From the NCBI RefSeq assembly GCF_003788635.1, contig NZ_AYKH01000002.1, positions 1-64,000 of the forward strand: DNA of 64,000 nucleotides. The letters are read 5' to 3'. A program made the translations under genes and the position numbers. Of this stretch, positions 36,300 to 44,663 are shown one piece after another (within the stretch, counting starts at the first letter, position 1; each line of letters opens with the position of its first letter). This DNA comes from Salinisphaera orenii subsp. orenii MK-B5 (GTDB lineage Bacteria > Pseudomonadota > Gammaproteobacteria > Nevskiales > Salinisphaeraceae). Under the pieces are notes generated by a model, which saw only the letters and a program-made list of their open reading frames with translations, was not told where the DNA came from and did not search any database.

Positions 36300-38068
36300 T
36301 CGGCGTCGCCGCGAATGCGACCCGGCCAAGGCACACCCGCCGGCTGACCGCCCTGGCCCGGACGTTGCTACTCGCCGCCGTCCTGCTGGGCTATGCGCTC
36401 ACGGCCCGGGCCGAGACCGTGTTCTGGTTCGACGACGGGCTGTATCCGGTCGACAGCCAGGCGCGCGCCAGCTATCGGCTGAGCGTGGCCGACGAACGCG
36501 ACGGCATCGGCTGGCCAGCCGAGCTACGCCGAATCGAGGACGATGCGCTGCGCATGCGCGGCACGGTCGCCCGCCCCGAGCCCGGCGATACGGACGTCAC
36601 CTGGATCGGCGCCTATCAGCTCTATCGCATGGCCGGCGAACACCGCCTGGCCGAAGTCGGCACCACCGATGCCCAGGCCCGCCAGCAGGGTCTGGTCACG
36701 ACCTTCGACGAACAAGGCCGGCTCGAAAGCGAAACCCTGTATCGCGACGGCAAGCGTCACGGCCGGGCCCGCCGGTATATCGACGGCGAGCTCAATACCG
36801 TCACCCATTATGAAAACGATCAGCGCCACGGCGTGCACGTCGAGTATGTGCAGGGCAAGGTCTGGCGTATCGAGGACTATCGCCACGACCGGCTCGATGG
36901 CCTGACCGAGCAGTACAGCGTCGGCATGCAGCCGGCGCTGACCAGCCGCGGCCATTACCGTCACGGCAAGCCGCACGGCTGGTTTCGTCGCTATGAAGCA
37001 GGTGCGACGATCAGCGAAATCCATTATGTCGACGGCAAGAAGGACGGCCCCGAGCGCTACTGGCACGACCAGGCCGCCGGCCAGCTCAGCGAAATCGCTC
37101 ATTACCGTAACGGCGAGCGTGTGGGCCAACAGATCGTCAACCGCTACGACGTTGACAGCCAGGTGACCGTGAAGGCCGTGTTCGATAGCGACAACAACCT
37201 CCTAACCAAGACCGAATACGACGACGGCCGGCCGAAGATCCGCGTACGCCATCTGCGCGACGGCGATCGTGCGCGCGAGATCCATGACTATTTCGACCGC
37301 TACGGCTATGTGCAGGCCCGCCGCATCCTGTTCCCGGGCACGGCACGGGAAATCGAGCGGCGTTTCGCCGCCGACGGCGCGCTCACCTATCGCCGCGAAC
37401 TGCGCAATCATCACCGCGTGGGCCGTTTTTTCGAACGGCGCGAGCCGGGGCATAGCGTCGCAATCGTCTACGACGACCACGGCGAACGCCACGGCCGCCA
37501 GATCGAGACCCGCGACGGCAAGACCGTTCGCATGACCACCTGGGTGCACGGCACACGCGAGGGCGCGTTCTTCGAAATCGCCTACAACGGCCGGCGCACC
37601 GAAGGCCGCTACGCCCAGGGGCGCCTCGACGGCGTGCAGCGCGTGCTCGACGGCGACCAGATTCGCGAGATCACCCACTACGACCACGGAACGAAAGACG
37701 GCGACTACGCGCGCTACGACCAAAACGGCGACCTGCGCGGAAAAGGGCGCTATGTCGACGGCGCGAAACACGGCGACTGGATGGAGAGCGCCGGTCGTGG
37801 CACGCGCTGGCATGGCCGCTACGACCACGGCGAACGGGTCGGCCGCTGGCAGACGTTGAGCGTCCGGGGCTACCCGGTCGCCGAGGGCCGCTTCGACGAG
37901 CACGGCAAGCGCACCGGCGTGTGGACCTTCTATCGCGACGACGGCGAACTCGAGGGCTGCCCGCTCTATCGCGACGGCGAGCGCGTCGCGGCGGCCGACT
38001 ACAACCGCGACTCCGCCCAGAGCCGCGTCGAATACTGCAAAAGCCAACTCGATGCGCGCCCAGACTGA
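36296..38068 (+). CDS. Secreted MORN/YwqK-type repeat protein, second copy
   Basis: A 590-residue paralog of the preceding gene. The ATG at 36296 overlaps its stop (ATGA); a longer upstream frame is unsupported. A signal peptide or anchor spans about residues 17-38 (LLLAAVLLGYALTARAE), then the shared domain (VFWFDDGLYP, ADERDGIGWPAELRRI, WIGAYQLYRMAGEHRLAEVGT). It carries more repeats than the first copy, running nearly to the end (YRDGKRHGRARRYIDGEL, YVDGKKDGPERYWHD, YVDGAKHGDWME, DEHGKRTGVWTFYRDDGEL). A central DYFDRYGYVQARRILFPGT block has a counterpart in the first copy. It closes the six-gene run. Confidence 0.8.
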   Translation: MIGVAANATRPRHTRRLTALARTLLLAAVLLGYALTARAETVFWFDDGLYPVDSQARASYRLSVADERDGIGWPAELRRIEDDALRMRGTVARPEPGDTDVTWIGAYQLYRMAGEHRLAEVGTTDAQARQQGLVTTFDEQGRLESETLYRDGKRHGRARRYIDGELNTVTHYENDQRHGVHVEYVQGKVWRIEDYRHDRLDGLTEQYSVGMQPALTSRGHYRHGKPHGWFRRYEAGATISEIHYVDGKKDGPERYWHDQAAGQLSEIAHYRNGERVGQQIVNRYDVDSQVTVKAVFDSDNNLLTKTEYDDGRPKIRVRHLRDGDRAREIHDYFDRYGYVQARRILFPGTAREIERRFAADGALTYRRELRNHHRVGRFFERREPGHSVAIVYDDHGERHGRQIETRDGKTVRMTTWVHGTREGAFFEIAYNGRRTEGRYAQGRLDGVQRVLDGDQIREITHYDHGTKDGDYARYDQNGDLRGKGRYVDGAKHGDWMESAGRGTRWHGRYDHGERVGRWQTLSVRGYPVAEGRFDEHGKRTGVWTFYRDDGELEGCPLYRDGERVAAADYNRDSAQSRVEYCKSQLDARPD

Positions 38069-38232
38069 CGATCAGACCGGCGGCCCGCCACGGCCGCCGG
38101 TTCTGCCCGCGCCACCGGCCCGTCGCACGACGCCACCGGTTCCTTGGCGCGGCCAGACGCACGTGGCACGGCCCCGACGCGCCCGCCCGCCTGCCGGTTG
38201 ACGCACTCGCGCACGCATCGTAAAAACGCCCG

Positions 38233-39141
38233 ATGAAATTCGGCGTCATCGGCGACATACACGGCTTCTGGGACGAACGCGACACCGCGTTCTTCAACGC
38301 CGCCGGCTACGACATGCTGCTGTTCGTGGGCGATTTCGCCCGCGTGACCGGCAGCCGGCCGGTCGCGCGTCGACTGGCCGGCCTGACCACCCCGGCCTGG
38401 GCCATCCCCGGCAATCATGACGGCGTGACCCTGCCGCAGCTGCTCGCCGAGATCCGCGATCGGCCGTCAATGGCGCTTCTGGGCGCCATCGGCATGGGCC
38501 GACGCGTCCGGCGCATGGCGCAGGCCATGGCTCCCGTACGACTCGGCGGCTACACGCTGGAGACGCTGAACGACGATCTGGGGCTGCTGATCGCGCGCCC
38601 GCACGCCATGGGCCCCGACCGGTTCTACTACCGCAGCTATCTGCAGCGCCGCTTCGGCGTATCCGACTTCGAATCGAGCGCGGCCCGCCTGGCACGCCTG
38701 ATCGACGCCGCGCCGCAGGATCTGATCGTCCTCGCCCACAACGGGCCGTCGGGGCTGGGCGACGACCCCACCGCCCCGTTCGGCTGCGACTTCAAGCCGG
38801 ATCTCGGCGACTTCGGCGATCCGGACCTGCGCGCCGCCATCGCGCACGCCCGCGCGAGCGGACGCCGTGTGCGCACGGTGCTCGCCGGCCACATGCATCA
38901 TCGCAGCAAGCACAGCGGCGCCTGGCGCCGGACCCACCTCCGCGAGGCGGAGACGCTGATGCTCAACTGCGCCCGCGTGCCCCGCATCGAGGCCGATGGC
39001 GCCCGGCGCCATCATGTCGCGCTCACGGTGACACCGGAGGCACTCGAGGCCGAGACCGTGTTCGTCGACGCCGCCGGCGATGTCGTCGAACGCACGCCGA
39101 TCGAGCCGCCGGCGGCCAGTAACGACGCGTCGCCGCTCTAG
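38233..39141 (+). CDS. Metallophosphoesterase, TIGR04168-type
   Basis: A 302-residue calcineurin-like phosphoesterase. The five metal-binding blocks are present: GDIHG at residues 7-11, GDF near 35, GNHD near 59, HNGPSG near 176 and GHMHH near 220. The overall pattern is that of the TIGR04168 family, known mainly from cyanobacteria and plants, whose substrate is not established. It begins 164 bp after the repeat-protein gene, a gap without a recognised terminator, so it could belong to the same transcript, but its type gives no hint of a shared function. Confidence 0.85.
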   Translation: MKFGVIGDIHGFWDERDTAFFNAAGYDMLLFVGDFARVTGSRPVARRLAGLTTPAWAIPGNHDGVTLPQLLAEIRDRPSMALLGAIGMGRRVRRMAQAMAPVRLGGYTLETLNDDLGLLIARPHAMGPDRFYYRSYLQRRFGVSDFESSAARLARLIDAAPQDLIVLAHNGPSGLGDDPTAPFGCDFKPDLGDFGDPDLRAAIAHARASGRRVRTVLAGHMHHRSKHSGAWRRTHLREAETLMLNCARVPRIEADGARRHHVALTVTPEALEAETVFVDAAGDVVERTPIEPPAASNDASPL

Positions 39142-39212
39142 CCGCCCTGGCCGCGTACGGCGAAAGCGGGCCGCCGGGCGCTGTCATCGACCGCCCCGGG
39201 CGGGGCCGGGCA

Positions 39213-40526
39213 CTAGCCCCGCTCGCGCACCGCCAGCCAGCGCAGTGGCACCGCCATGAGCAGGATCGAGGCCGCGACCGCGCCGTAGGCCGGGCCGTAG
39301 CCGAACAGCCGGCCCAGCTCGAGGCCGGCGGCCGGACCGAACGCGCCGCCGAGATCGCTGGACCACTGGTAGACCGACAGCGCCCGCCCGTGCAGGTGCC
39401 GCGGCGCAACATCGCCGAGCAGGGTCAGCATCGGGATGGTCAGCCCGCCGGAGCCCACGCCGATGACCAGCAGTGCGGCGACCGCGGTGGCCACCGATCC
39501 GGCCTGGCCCAGGGCGACCAGACCCGCAGCCACCAGCAGCATGGCCGGGAGCAGCAGCCGGGTGCGCGAGGACGCCCGGTCGAGATAGCGCCCGGCGGCC
39601 AGCGACGCGCTCGCCCGCGCGCCCATCAGCACGGCCATGAACAATCCCGCGCTGCCCTCGGCCCCGAAGCCGAACAGATACAGGGCCCGCTGGTCGACCA
39701 ACACCGCGATGGTCGCCAGCAGCACCCCGGACACGGCGAAGAACAGCAGCGCGTTGGCGCCCCAGATGATGCGCAGCGTCGGCATCGCCAGCAGCGCGCG
39801 CCACTCCGCGCGACGCTCGGCCCGGCCGGCCGTGCGGCTGGACGGCGGCGCGCGCCGATCGACCCGGGCCGGCAGCACGCGGAGCGCGGCCAGCGCCGCC
39901 ACCAGACTCAGGCCGGTGGCCGCGAGAAAGGCGGCATTGGCCGAGACCCCGTCGGCGACCAGGCCGCCGATGACCAGTCCGGCCGGCAGCCCCAGGCTGA
40001 TGGCCGTGCGCACCCGTGCCGTCAGGCTGCCGCGACGTTCGACCGGGGCGATCGCCATCACTGCGGCCAGCGTGCCGACCAGCAGCAGCGACGAGCCGAT
40101 GCCCCAGATCACGCGCCCGGCCAGAAACCACACCGCCGGAGAATCGGCGACGAGCGCGGCCGAAAAGGCCAGCGTGCCCAACGCCTCGATGGCGAGCCCG
40201 GCCGCGACCGGCCAGCGCGCGCCGAAGCGATCCAGCAGGCTGCCCGTGATCGGATTGAAACCCAGCCGCGTGATGCGGTTGGCCGACAGGATCAGCCCGA
40301 CCATGAACCCGGAGATGCCCAGGTCCAGTCCGACGACCGGCAGGATCGGAAACACCACGCCGCCACCGACCCCGCCGAGGAAGGCGATCGCGGCGATGCC
40401 CCAGGCACGCGGGGCGACGGCGGAGCCGGCGCCGGCGGCGCTCAGGAGCCGCTGCCCGCCGACGGCTGCGGCCCGCTCGTGGCCCGGTCCGCGGCGCGGC
40501 CGTAGCGGCGGGCGATGACCGCGCAC
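39213..40526 (-). CDS. MFS transporter
   Basis: A 12-segment major facilitator of about 410-437 residues. Loop 2-3 has the family-like NPITGSLLDRFGARWP motif and the second half begins near RRAEWRALLAMP. It could export drugs or metabolites; no specificity is readable. The start is uncertain: the frame is open far upstream inside the neighbouring gene. A GTG at 40526 would overlap that gene by 85 bp; a CTG at 40445 overlapping its TGA would give a typical 410-residue protein. No ATG lies near the expected N-terminus (APRAWGIAAIAFLGG). Confidence 0.8.
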   Translation of the reverse strand: MRGHRPPLRPRRGPGHERAAAVGGQRLLSAAGAGSAVAPRAWGIAAIAFLGGVGGGVVFPILPVVGLDLGISGFMVGLILSANRITRLGFNPITGSLLDRFGARWPVAAGLAIEALGTLAFSAALVADSPAVWFLAGRVIWGIGSSLLLVGTLAAVMAIAPVERRGSLTARVRTAISLGLPAGLVIGGLVADGVSANAAFLAATGLSLVAALAALRVLPARVDRRAPPSSRTAGRAERRAEWRALLAMPTLRIIWGANALLFFAVSGVLLATIAVLVDQRALYLFGFGAEGSAGLFMAVLMGARASASLAAGRYLDRASSRTRLLLPAMLLVAAGLVALGQAGSVATAVAALLVIGVGSGGLTIPMLTLLGDVAPRHLHGRALSVYQWSSDLGGAFGPAAGLELGRLFGYGPAYGAVAASILLMAVPLRWLAVRERG

Positions 40527-41446
40527 ACGATCAGCTGGATCTGGTGGAAGATCATCAACGGCAGCACCACGGCGCCCAGCGCACCGCCGGCGAACAGCAC
40601 CTTGGCGATCGGGATGCCGCTGGCCAGGCTCTTCTTGGAGCCGCAGAACAGCAGCACGATCTCGTCCTCGCGCGCGAAGAAGCGCCGGCCGACGGCGAAG
40701 GTCACCCCGAGCACGATCGCGAGCAGCACCGCCGAAACCAAGAGCAGCAGCAGCAGCGCCTGGAGGGGCAATTCCTGCCACAGCCCTTCGTTGACCGAGG
40801 CGCTGAACGCACCGTAGACCACCAGCACGATCGCGCCCTGATCGACGAACTTGACCAGCTTCGGATGCGCGCTCACCCAGGCACCGACCCAGCGCCGGGC
40901 GATCTGGCCGACCCCGAACGGCAGCAGGATCTCGAGCACGATGGAGGCGACCGCATCCAGCGAGAAGCCGGCGCTGCCCTGGCTGCTGATCAGCCAGCCG
41001 GCCAGCAACGGCGTGACCAGCACGCCCAGCAGGTTGGAGGCGCTCGCGCTGCAGACCGCCGCGGGCACGTTGCCACGCGCCATGGAAGTGAAGGCGATCG
41101 AGGACTGCACCGTCGACGGCAGCACGCACAGAAACAGCAGGCCGGTGTAGAGTTCCGGCGTCAGCCAGTCCGACAGCAGCGGGCCGCCGGCCAGACCGAG
41201 CACCGGAAACAGCACGAAGGTGGCCGCGAGCACGCACAGATGCAGCCGCCAGTTGGTCGCGCCCGCATACACCGCCTCGCGCGAGAGCTTGGCCCCGTGC
41301 AGAAAGAACAGCAACGCGATCGCGGCCGTGGTGATGTGGCCGTAGACCGCCGCCGGCGCACCGGATATCGGCAGCACCGTGGCCAGCACGATCGCGCCCA
41401 CGAGCGCCAGAATGAAGTTATCCGGGAGAAAAACGGGTCGTTTCAT
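40442..41446 (-). CDS. Bile acid:sodium symporter family (SBF-like, YfeH-type) protein
   Basis: A 334-residue inner-membrane protein with about ten membrane segments. ALLFFLHGAKLSREAV, LLFLCVLPSTVQSSIAFTSMARGN and FCGSKKSLASGIPIAK are hallmark segments of the YfeH/SLC10A7-like group, whose substrates are poorly known (organic anions, possibly linked to calcium or arsenite-type traits). The ATG at 41446 has no ribosome site but lies 6 bases after a -10-like TACAAT. Its 3' end overlaps the MFS gene. Confidence 0.9.
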   Translation of the reverse strand: MKRPVFLPDNFILALVGAIVLATVLPISGAPAAVYGHITTAAIALLFFLHGAKLSREAVYAGATNWRLHLCVLAATFVLFPVLGLAGGPLLSDWLTPELYTGLLFLCVLPSTVQSSIAFTSMARGNVPAAVCSASASNLLGVLVTPLLAGWLISSQGSAGFSLDAVASIVLEILLPFGVGQIARRWVGAWVSAHPKLVKFVDQGAIVLVVYGAFSASVNEGLWQELPLQALLLLLLVSAVLLAIVLGVTFAVGRRFFAREDEIVLLFCGSKKSLASGIPIAKVLFAGGALGAVVLPLMIFHQIQLIVCAVIARRYGRAADRATSGPQPSAGSGS

Positions 41447-41807
41447 GATGCAATTGTAGCGTTGCCGCAGGTCGCGTGTCGCGCTGCAGCATAGGCGAGC
41501 CCGGGCACCGATGACAGCCGCGCCCCTCCATGCGGCTTATACGACGGTGGAAACGATCAGCGCCCGCGTCCAGCCACAGCCGCGCGTACGGCGCCTACGG
41601 CGGCCGATGTCCCACGCGTCCTGACGTTGATACTGGCACCCGCCGCAAAAGCTGACGCATACCCGTTCCGGCTCTACGGACCGCGCGGGCCCGCACCGCA
41701 CGCACCGGCGCGAGCTCGCTGCGTCACGACGCCGGTGTTCGCCAGGGCGACAGGCGTCGCCGCCCCGACGCTCGGCGACCTCGCTCGCGGGGCGACCGAC
41801 GGCGACA
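41447..41807. other. Intergenic stretch between ada and the SBF gene
   Basis: 361 bp with no supported gene. It contains the putative promoter of the minus-strand SBF gene at its left end and the downstream end of ada at the right. No terminator with a U-run was found; short open frames here lack ribosome sites and recognisable sequence. Confidence 0.5.
41453..41458 (-). promoter_or_regulatory. -10 element abutting the SBF gene start (possible leaderless mRNA)
   Basis: TACAAT on the minus strand lies 6 bases before the ATG at 41446, with a GCGACA 18 bases upstream as a weak -35. Transcription from here would begin at or within a base or two of the ATG, and no ribosome site is seen, so the message may be leaderless. 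Confidence 0.4.
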
Positions 41808-42893
41808 TCAGCCCGCGGCGTCGCGCTCCCGGGCGAGCAGCGCCCGCTTGCGCTCGACGCCCCAGCGATAGCCCGACAGCCCGCCATCGCTGCGCACCAC
41901 CCGATGACAGGGCACGGCCAGCGCCAGCGGATTGGCACCGCAGGCCGCGGCCACGGCGCGAGCCGACCCCGGCGCGCCGATGGCGCGGGCGATCTCCGCG
42001 TAGCTGGCCGTGCCCCCGAGCGGGATCTCCGACAGCGCCCGCCAGACGCGGCGCTGGAACACCGTGCCGCGGATGTCCAGCGGCAGATCCAGCCCCAGCG
42101 ACGGCGTTTCGACGAAACCCACCACACGGGCCACATGCGCCGCGAATCCGTCCTCGTCCGCCACCAGCGAAGCGCGCGGGAAACGCGCCTGCAGCCCGCG
42201 TACCAAGGCGTCGGGATCGTCGCCGAGGGCGATGGCACAGACACCGCGCTCGGCGCCGGCGACGAGCACGGCACCCAGCGTCGCCTGGCCGACAGCGAAA
42301 CGGATCGTGCTGCCCGCCCCGCCGCGGCGATAGCGCGACGGCGGCATGCCCAGGGCGCCGGTGGCCCGGGCGTGCCCGGTCCCGCCGGCATCATGACCGG
42401 CTTCGCCCAGCGCTCGGGCGACCGGCGCGCCGTCCGCCAACGCGCACCGCAGACGTTCATCGCGCTGGGCGCGCTCGTACTGATGCGGCGTCAGCCCGGT
42501 GTGTTCGCGAAACAGACGATGAAAATGGCCGCGACTGAGCCCGGCCGCCGTCGCCAGATCCGCCAGCGATACGCGGCCCGGCCCGGCGTCGATCCGTCGG
42601 CAGGCGCGCACGACCAACTCGCGGTGGCGCTCGGCGCGGCTTCGGCCGCTCGGCAGACAGCGCTTGCAGGGTCGATAGCCGGCCTCCGCGGCGGCCGTGC
42701 CGGTGTCGAAGAAGACCACGTTCGCGCGCCGCGGCTGGCGGGAGACACAGCCCGGGCGACAGTACACACCGGTCGTGCGCACGGCATAGACGAAGCACCC
42801 GTTCGCGCGCCTGTCGTTGGCGCAGACCGCCCGCCAGCGCGCGGCATCGCCATCGAAATCCGTCGACACCGCAGCCTCGCTCTCCTCGCTCAT
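41808..42893 (-). CDS. ada: Ada: methylated-DNA repair protein and transcriptional activator
   Basis: A 361-residue protein in the E. coli Ada arrangement. The N-terminal zinc domain carries C45, C49 (YCRPGC) and C76, C79 (CKRC); C45 accepts methyl groups from phosphotriesters, which turns the protein into an activator. An AraC-type helix-turn-helix follows (LADLATAAGLSRGHFHRLFREHTG). The C-terminal O6-methylguanine methyltransferase domain has the acceptor C329 in PCHRVV. All key residues are intact. A near-match to the Ada box lies upstream, consistent with autoregulation. Confidence 0.96.
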   Translation of the reverse strand: MSEESEAAVSTDFDGDAARWRAVCANDRRANGCFVYAVRTTGVYCRPGCVSRQPRRANVVFFDTGTAAAEAGYRPCKRCLPSGRSRAERHRELVVRACRRIDAGPGRVSLADLATAAGLSRGHFHRLFREHTGLTPHQYERAQRDERLRCALADGAPVARALGEAGHDAGGTGHARATGALGMPPSRYRRGGAGSTIRFAVGQATLGAVLVAGAERGVCAIALGDDPDALVRGLQARFPRASLVADEDGFAAHVARVVGFVETPSLGLDLPLDIRGTVFQRRVWRALSEIPLGGTASYAEIARAIGAPGSARAVAAACGANPLALAVPCHRVVRSDGGLSGYRWGVERKRALLARERDAAG

Positions 42894-43502
42894 CGGACAC
42901 GCTCCGTCACCGATCGCATGCCGTCAGTCTGAACCGGCGCCCCGCGGGTTGCACGTCCGATGTTGCGCGTTCATTCGTGCGGCGAGCGGCCGCTCGCCCG
43001 AAGGCACATCGGCTTCGCCCTCGGCGCCCCCGTGTCGCCTGCTACGCAGGGCGCGGAGGCAAGACCGGCCGATACGTTCGCGCGTTCGCCTCGAACGCGA
43101 TTCCGCCGACTTCGCCAACACCAGGGCATGCGCCGCGCGGCCATCTTCCCAACACACGGGCCGGCGATCCGCCGCGTGACTCGCGACACGGCAAGCCGAC
43201 GCGCGATGCGCTCGCGTCGAACCTCCAATAAGTGGGCCGAAGCGGCGTTGCGGGCCCGCTCACGAACTCGACGGCCGAACGCCGCGAGCGCCCACGGACG
43301 CAGCAACCGACCCGGCCGCGCGGGTTCGCCGCGACGCGGGATCGGCTGGCCCATCGAACGGCCTGCGCTCCCTGCAGAGCCGGCCCTGATCGCCGCCTGC
43401 GCTCGCGGGCATCAGCCGCTGGTCCGTCGCGACCCGGCCTGCCGAAACGGCCCGAGTGTCGACCGCTCGCGCCGCACGCGGATGCCGCACCCGCGGCTCG
43501 GG
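42894..43502. other. 609-bp region without a supported gene
   Basis: Lies between the starts of ada and the end of the oxidoreductase gene. Open frames occur in all phases but their translations are Arg/Ala/Pro-rich, low in hydrophobic residues and without motifs or ribosome sites. Apart from the possible Ada box and the ada promoter, nothing was recognised. It may hold decayed sequence. Confidence 0.5.
42964..42971 (-). promoter_or_regulatory. Possible Ada box upstream of ada
   Basis: AACGCGCA on the minus strand differs by one base from the enterobacterial Ada box AAAGCGCA and lies about 71 bases before the ada ATG. An 8-base near-match can occur by chance in this composition; the support is its position before ada. 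Confidence 0.3.
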
Positions 43503-44621
43503 TCAGCGCCGGGCGCGTTCGTACTGCGGCGGCCAATCGGCCTCGGCGTGGCGCAGTTCGGCGGCCGCGCGCAGCGGGAAGTGGGGATCGCGCAGGAATT
43601 CGCGGGCGAGCAGCACGCAGTCGGCCTGGCCCGAATGCACGATGTGTTCGGCCTGCACCGGCTCGGTGATCAGCCCGACCGCGCCGGTGGCGATGCCGAC
43701 CTCGTGACGGATGCGCGCGGCGAACGGGGTCTGATAGCCGGGCCCGGTCGGAATCACGGCATCCGGGGTGCTGCCGCCGGCCGAGCAGTCGACGAGGTCC
43801 ACGCCCTCGGCCTTGAGCCAGTGCGCCAGCCGCAAGGACTGCTCGATGTCCCAGCCGCCGTCGACCCAGTCGGTGGCCGAGATGCGCACGAACAGCGGCA
43901 ACGCCTTCGGCCAGACCGCGCGCACGGCGCGCACGACCTCGAGCGGAAACCGGGCGCGGTTTTCCAGCGCGCCGCCGTAGTCGTCGTCGCGTTCGTTCGA
44001 CAGCGGCGACAGGAACTCGTGCAGGAGATAGCCGTGGGCCATGTGGATCTCGAGCACGCGGATGCCGGCATCCCGGGCGCGCCGGGCCGCGTCGGCGAAA
44101 GCGGTCACGGTCTCGGCGATGTTGTCGGCGCTCATCGCTCGGGGCACGGGATGCCCCTCGGCGAAGGCCAGCGCACTCGGGGCCACGGGCGTCCAGCCGC
44201 GTTCGTCCGGGCCCAGCGGCCGACCGCCGCGCCAGGGGGCGTCGGTCGAGGCCTTGCGCCCGGCATGGGCGATCTGCATGCCGGCGACCGTCCCCTGGGC
44301 GTGCATGAAATCGACGATGCGACGGAACGAGTCGATATGCGCCTCGTCCCAGATGCCCGAGTCGTCCGGGGTGATCCGGCCATCCGGCGTCACCGCGGTG
44401 GCCTCGATCATCACCAGGCCAGCGCCGCCGACCGCCCGACTGCCCAGATGCACGAAGTGCCAGTCGGTCGGGTGCCCGTCCGCGCTGGAGTACTGGCACA
44501 TCGGGGCGACGAAGATGCGGTTGCGGAAAGTGACTTCGCCCAGGGTCCAGGGGGAGAAGAGATCGCTCAAGAGCAGCTCCGGTCTGGGGTGACGTGTCGA
44601 CGCCGGACGGCGTCTTTCCAT
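43503..44621 (-). CDS. NADH:flavin oxidoreductase, Old Yellow Enzyme family (YqjM/XenA-like)
   Basis: An FMN enzyme that reduces activated C=C bonds. The segments RNRIFVAPMCQYSS (cysteine and tyrosine near the flavin), QIAHAGRKAST, EIHMAHGYLLHEFLSPLSNERDDDYGG and the C-terminal LAREFLRDPHFPL are typical of the thermophilic-like/YqjM class. From the ATG at 44621 the protein has 372 residues, but a TTG at 44570 is preceded by GGAG at 6 bases and gives 355, closer to the class norm and starting LSDLFSPW; it is an equally good or better start. Likely role: detoxification of enones, quinones or nitro compounds. Confidence 0.9.
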   Translation of the reverse strand: MERRRPASTRHPRPELLLSDLFSPWTLGEVTFRNRIFVAPMCQYSSADGHPTDWHFVHLGSRAVGGAGLVMIEATAVTPDGRITPDDSGIWDEAHIDSFRRIVDFMHAQGTVAGMQIAHAGRKASTDAPWRGGRPLGPDERGWTPVAPSALAFAEGHPVPRAMSADNIAETVTAFADAARRARDAGIRVLEIHMAHGYLLHEFLSPLSNERDDDYGGALENRARFPLEVVRAVRAVWPKALPLFVRISATDWVDGGWDIEQSLRLAHWLKAEGVDLVDCSAGGSTPDAVIPTGPGYQTPFAARIRHEVGIATGAVGLITEPVQAEHIVHSGQADCVLLAREFLRDPHFPLRAAAELRHAEADWPPQYERARR

Positions 44622-44663
44622 GCATTCTACATCGGCCGCGGCGGGGGTGTATCGCCCTCCGTC

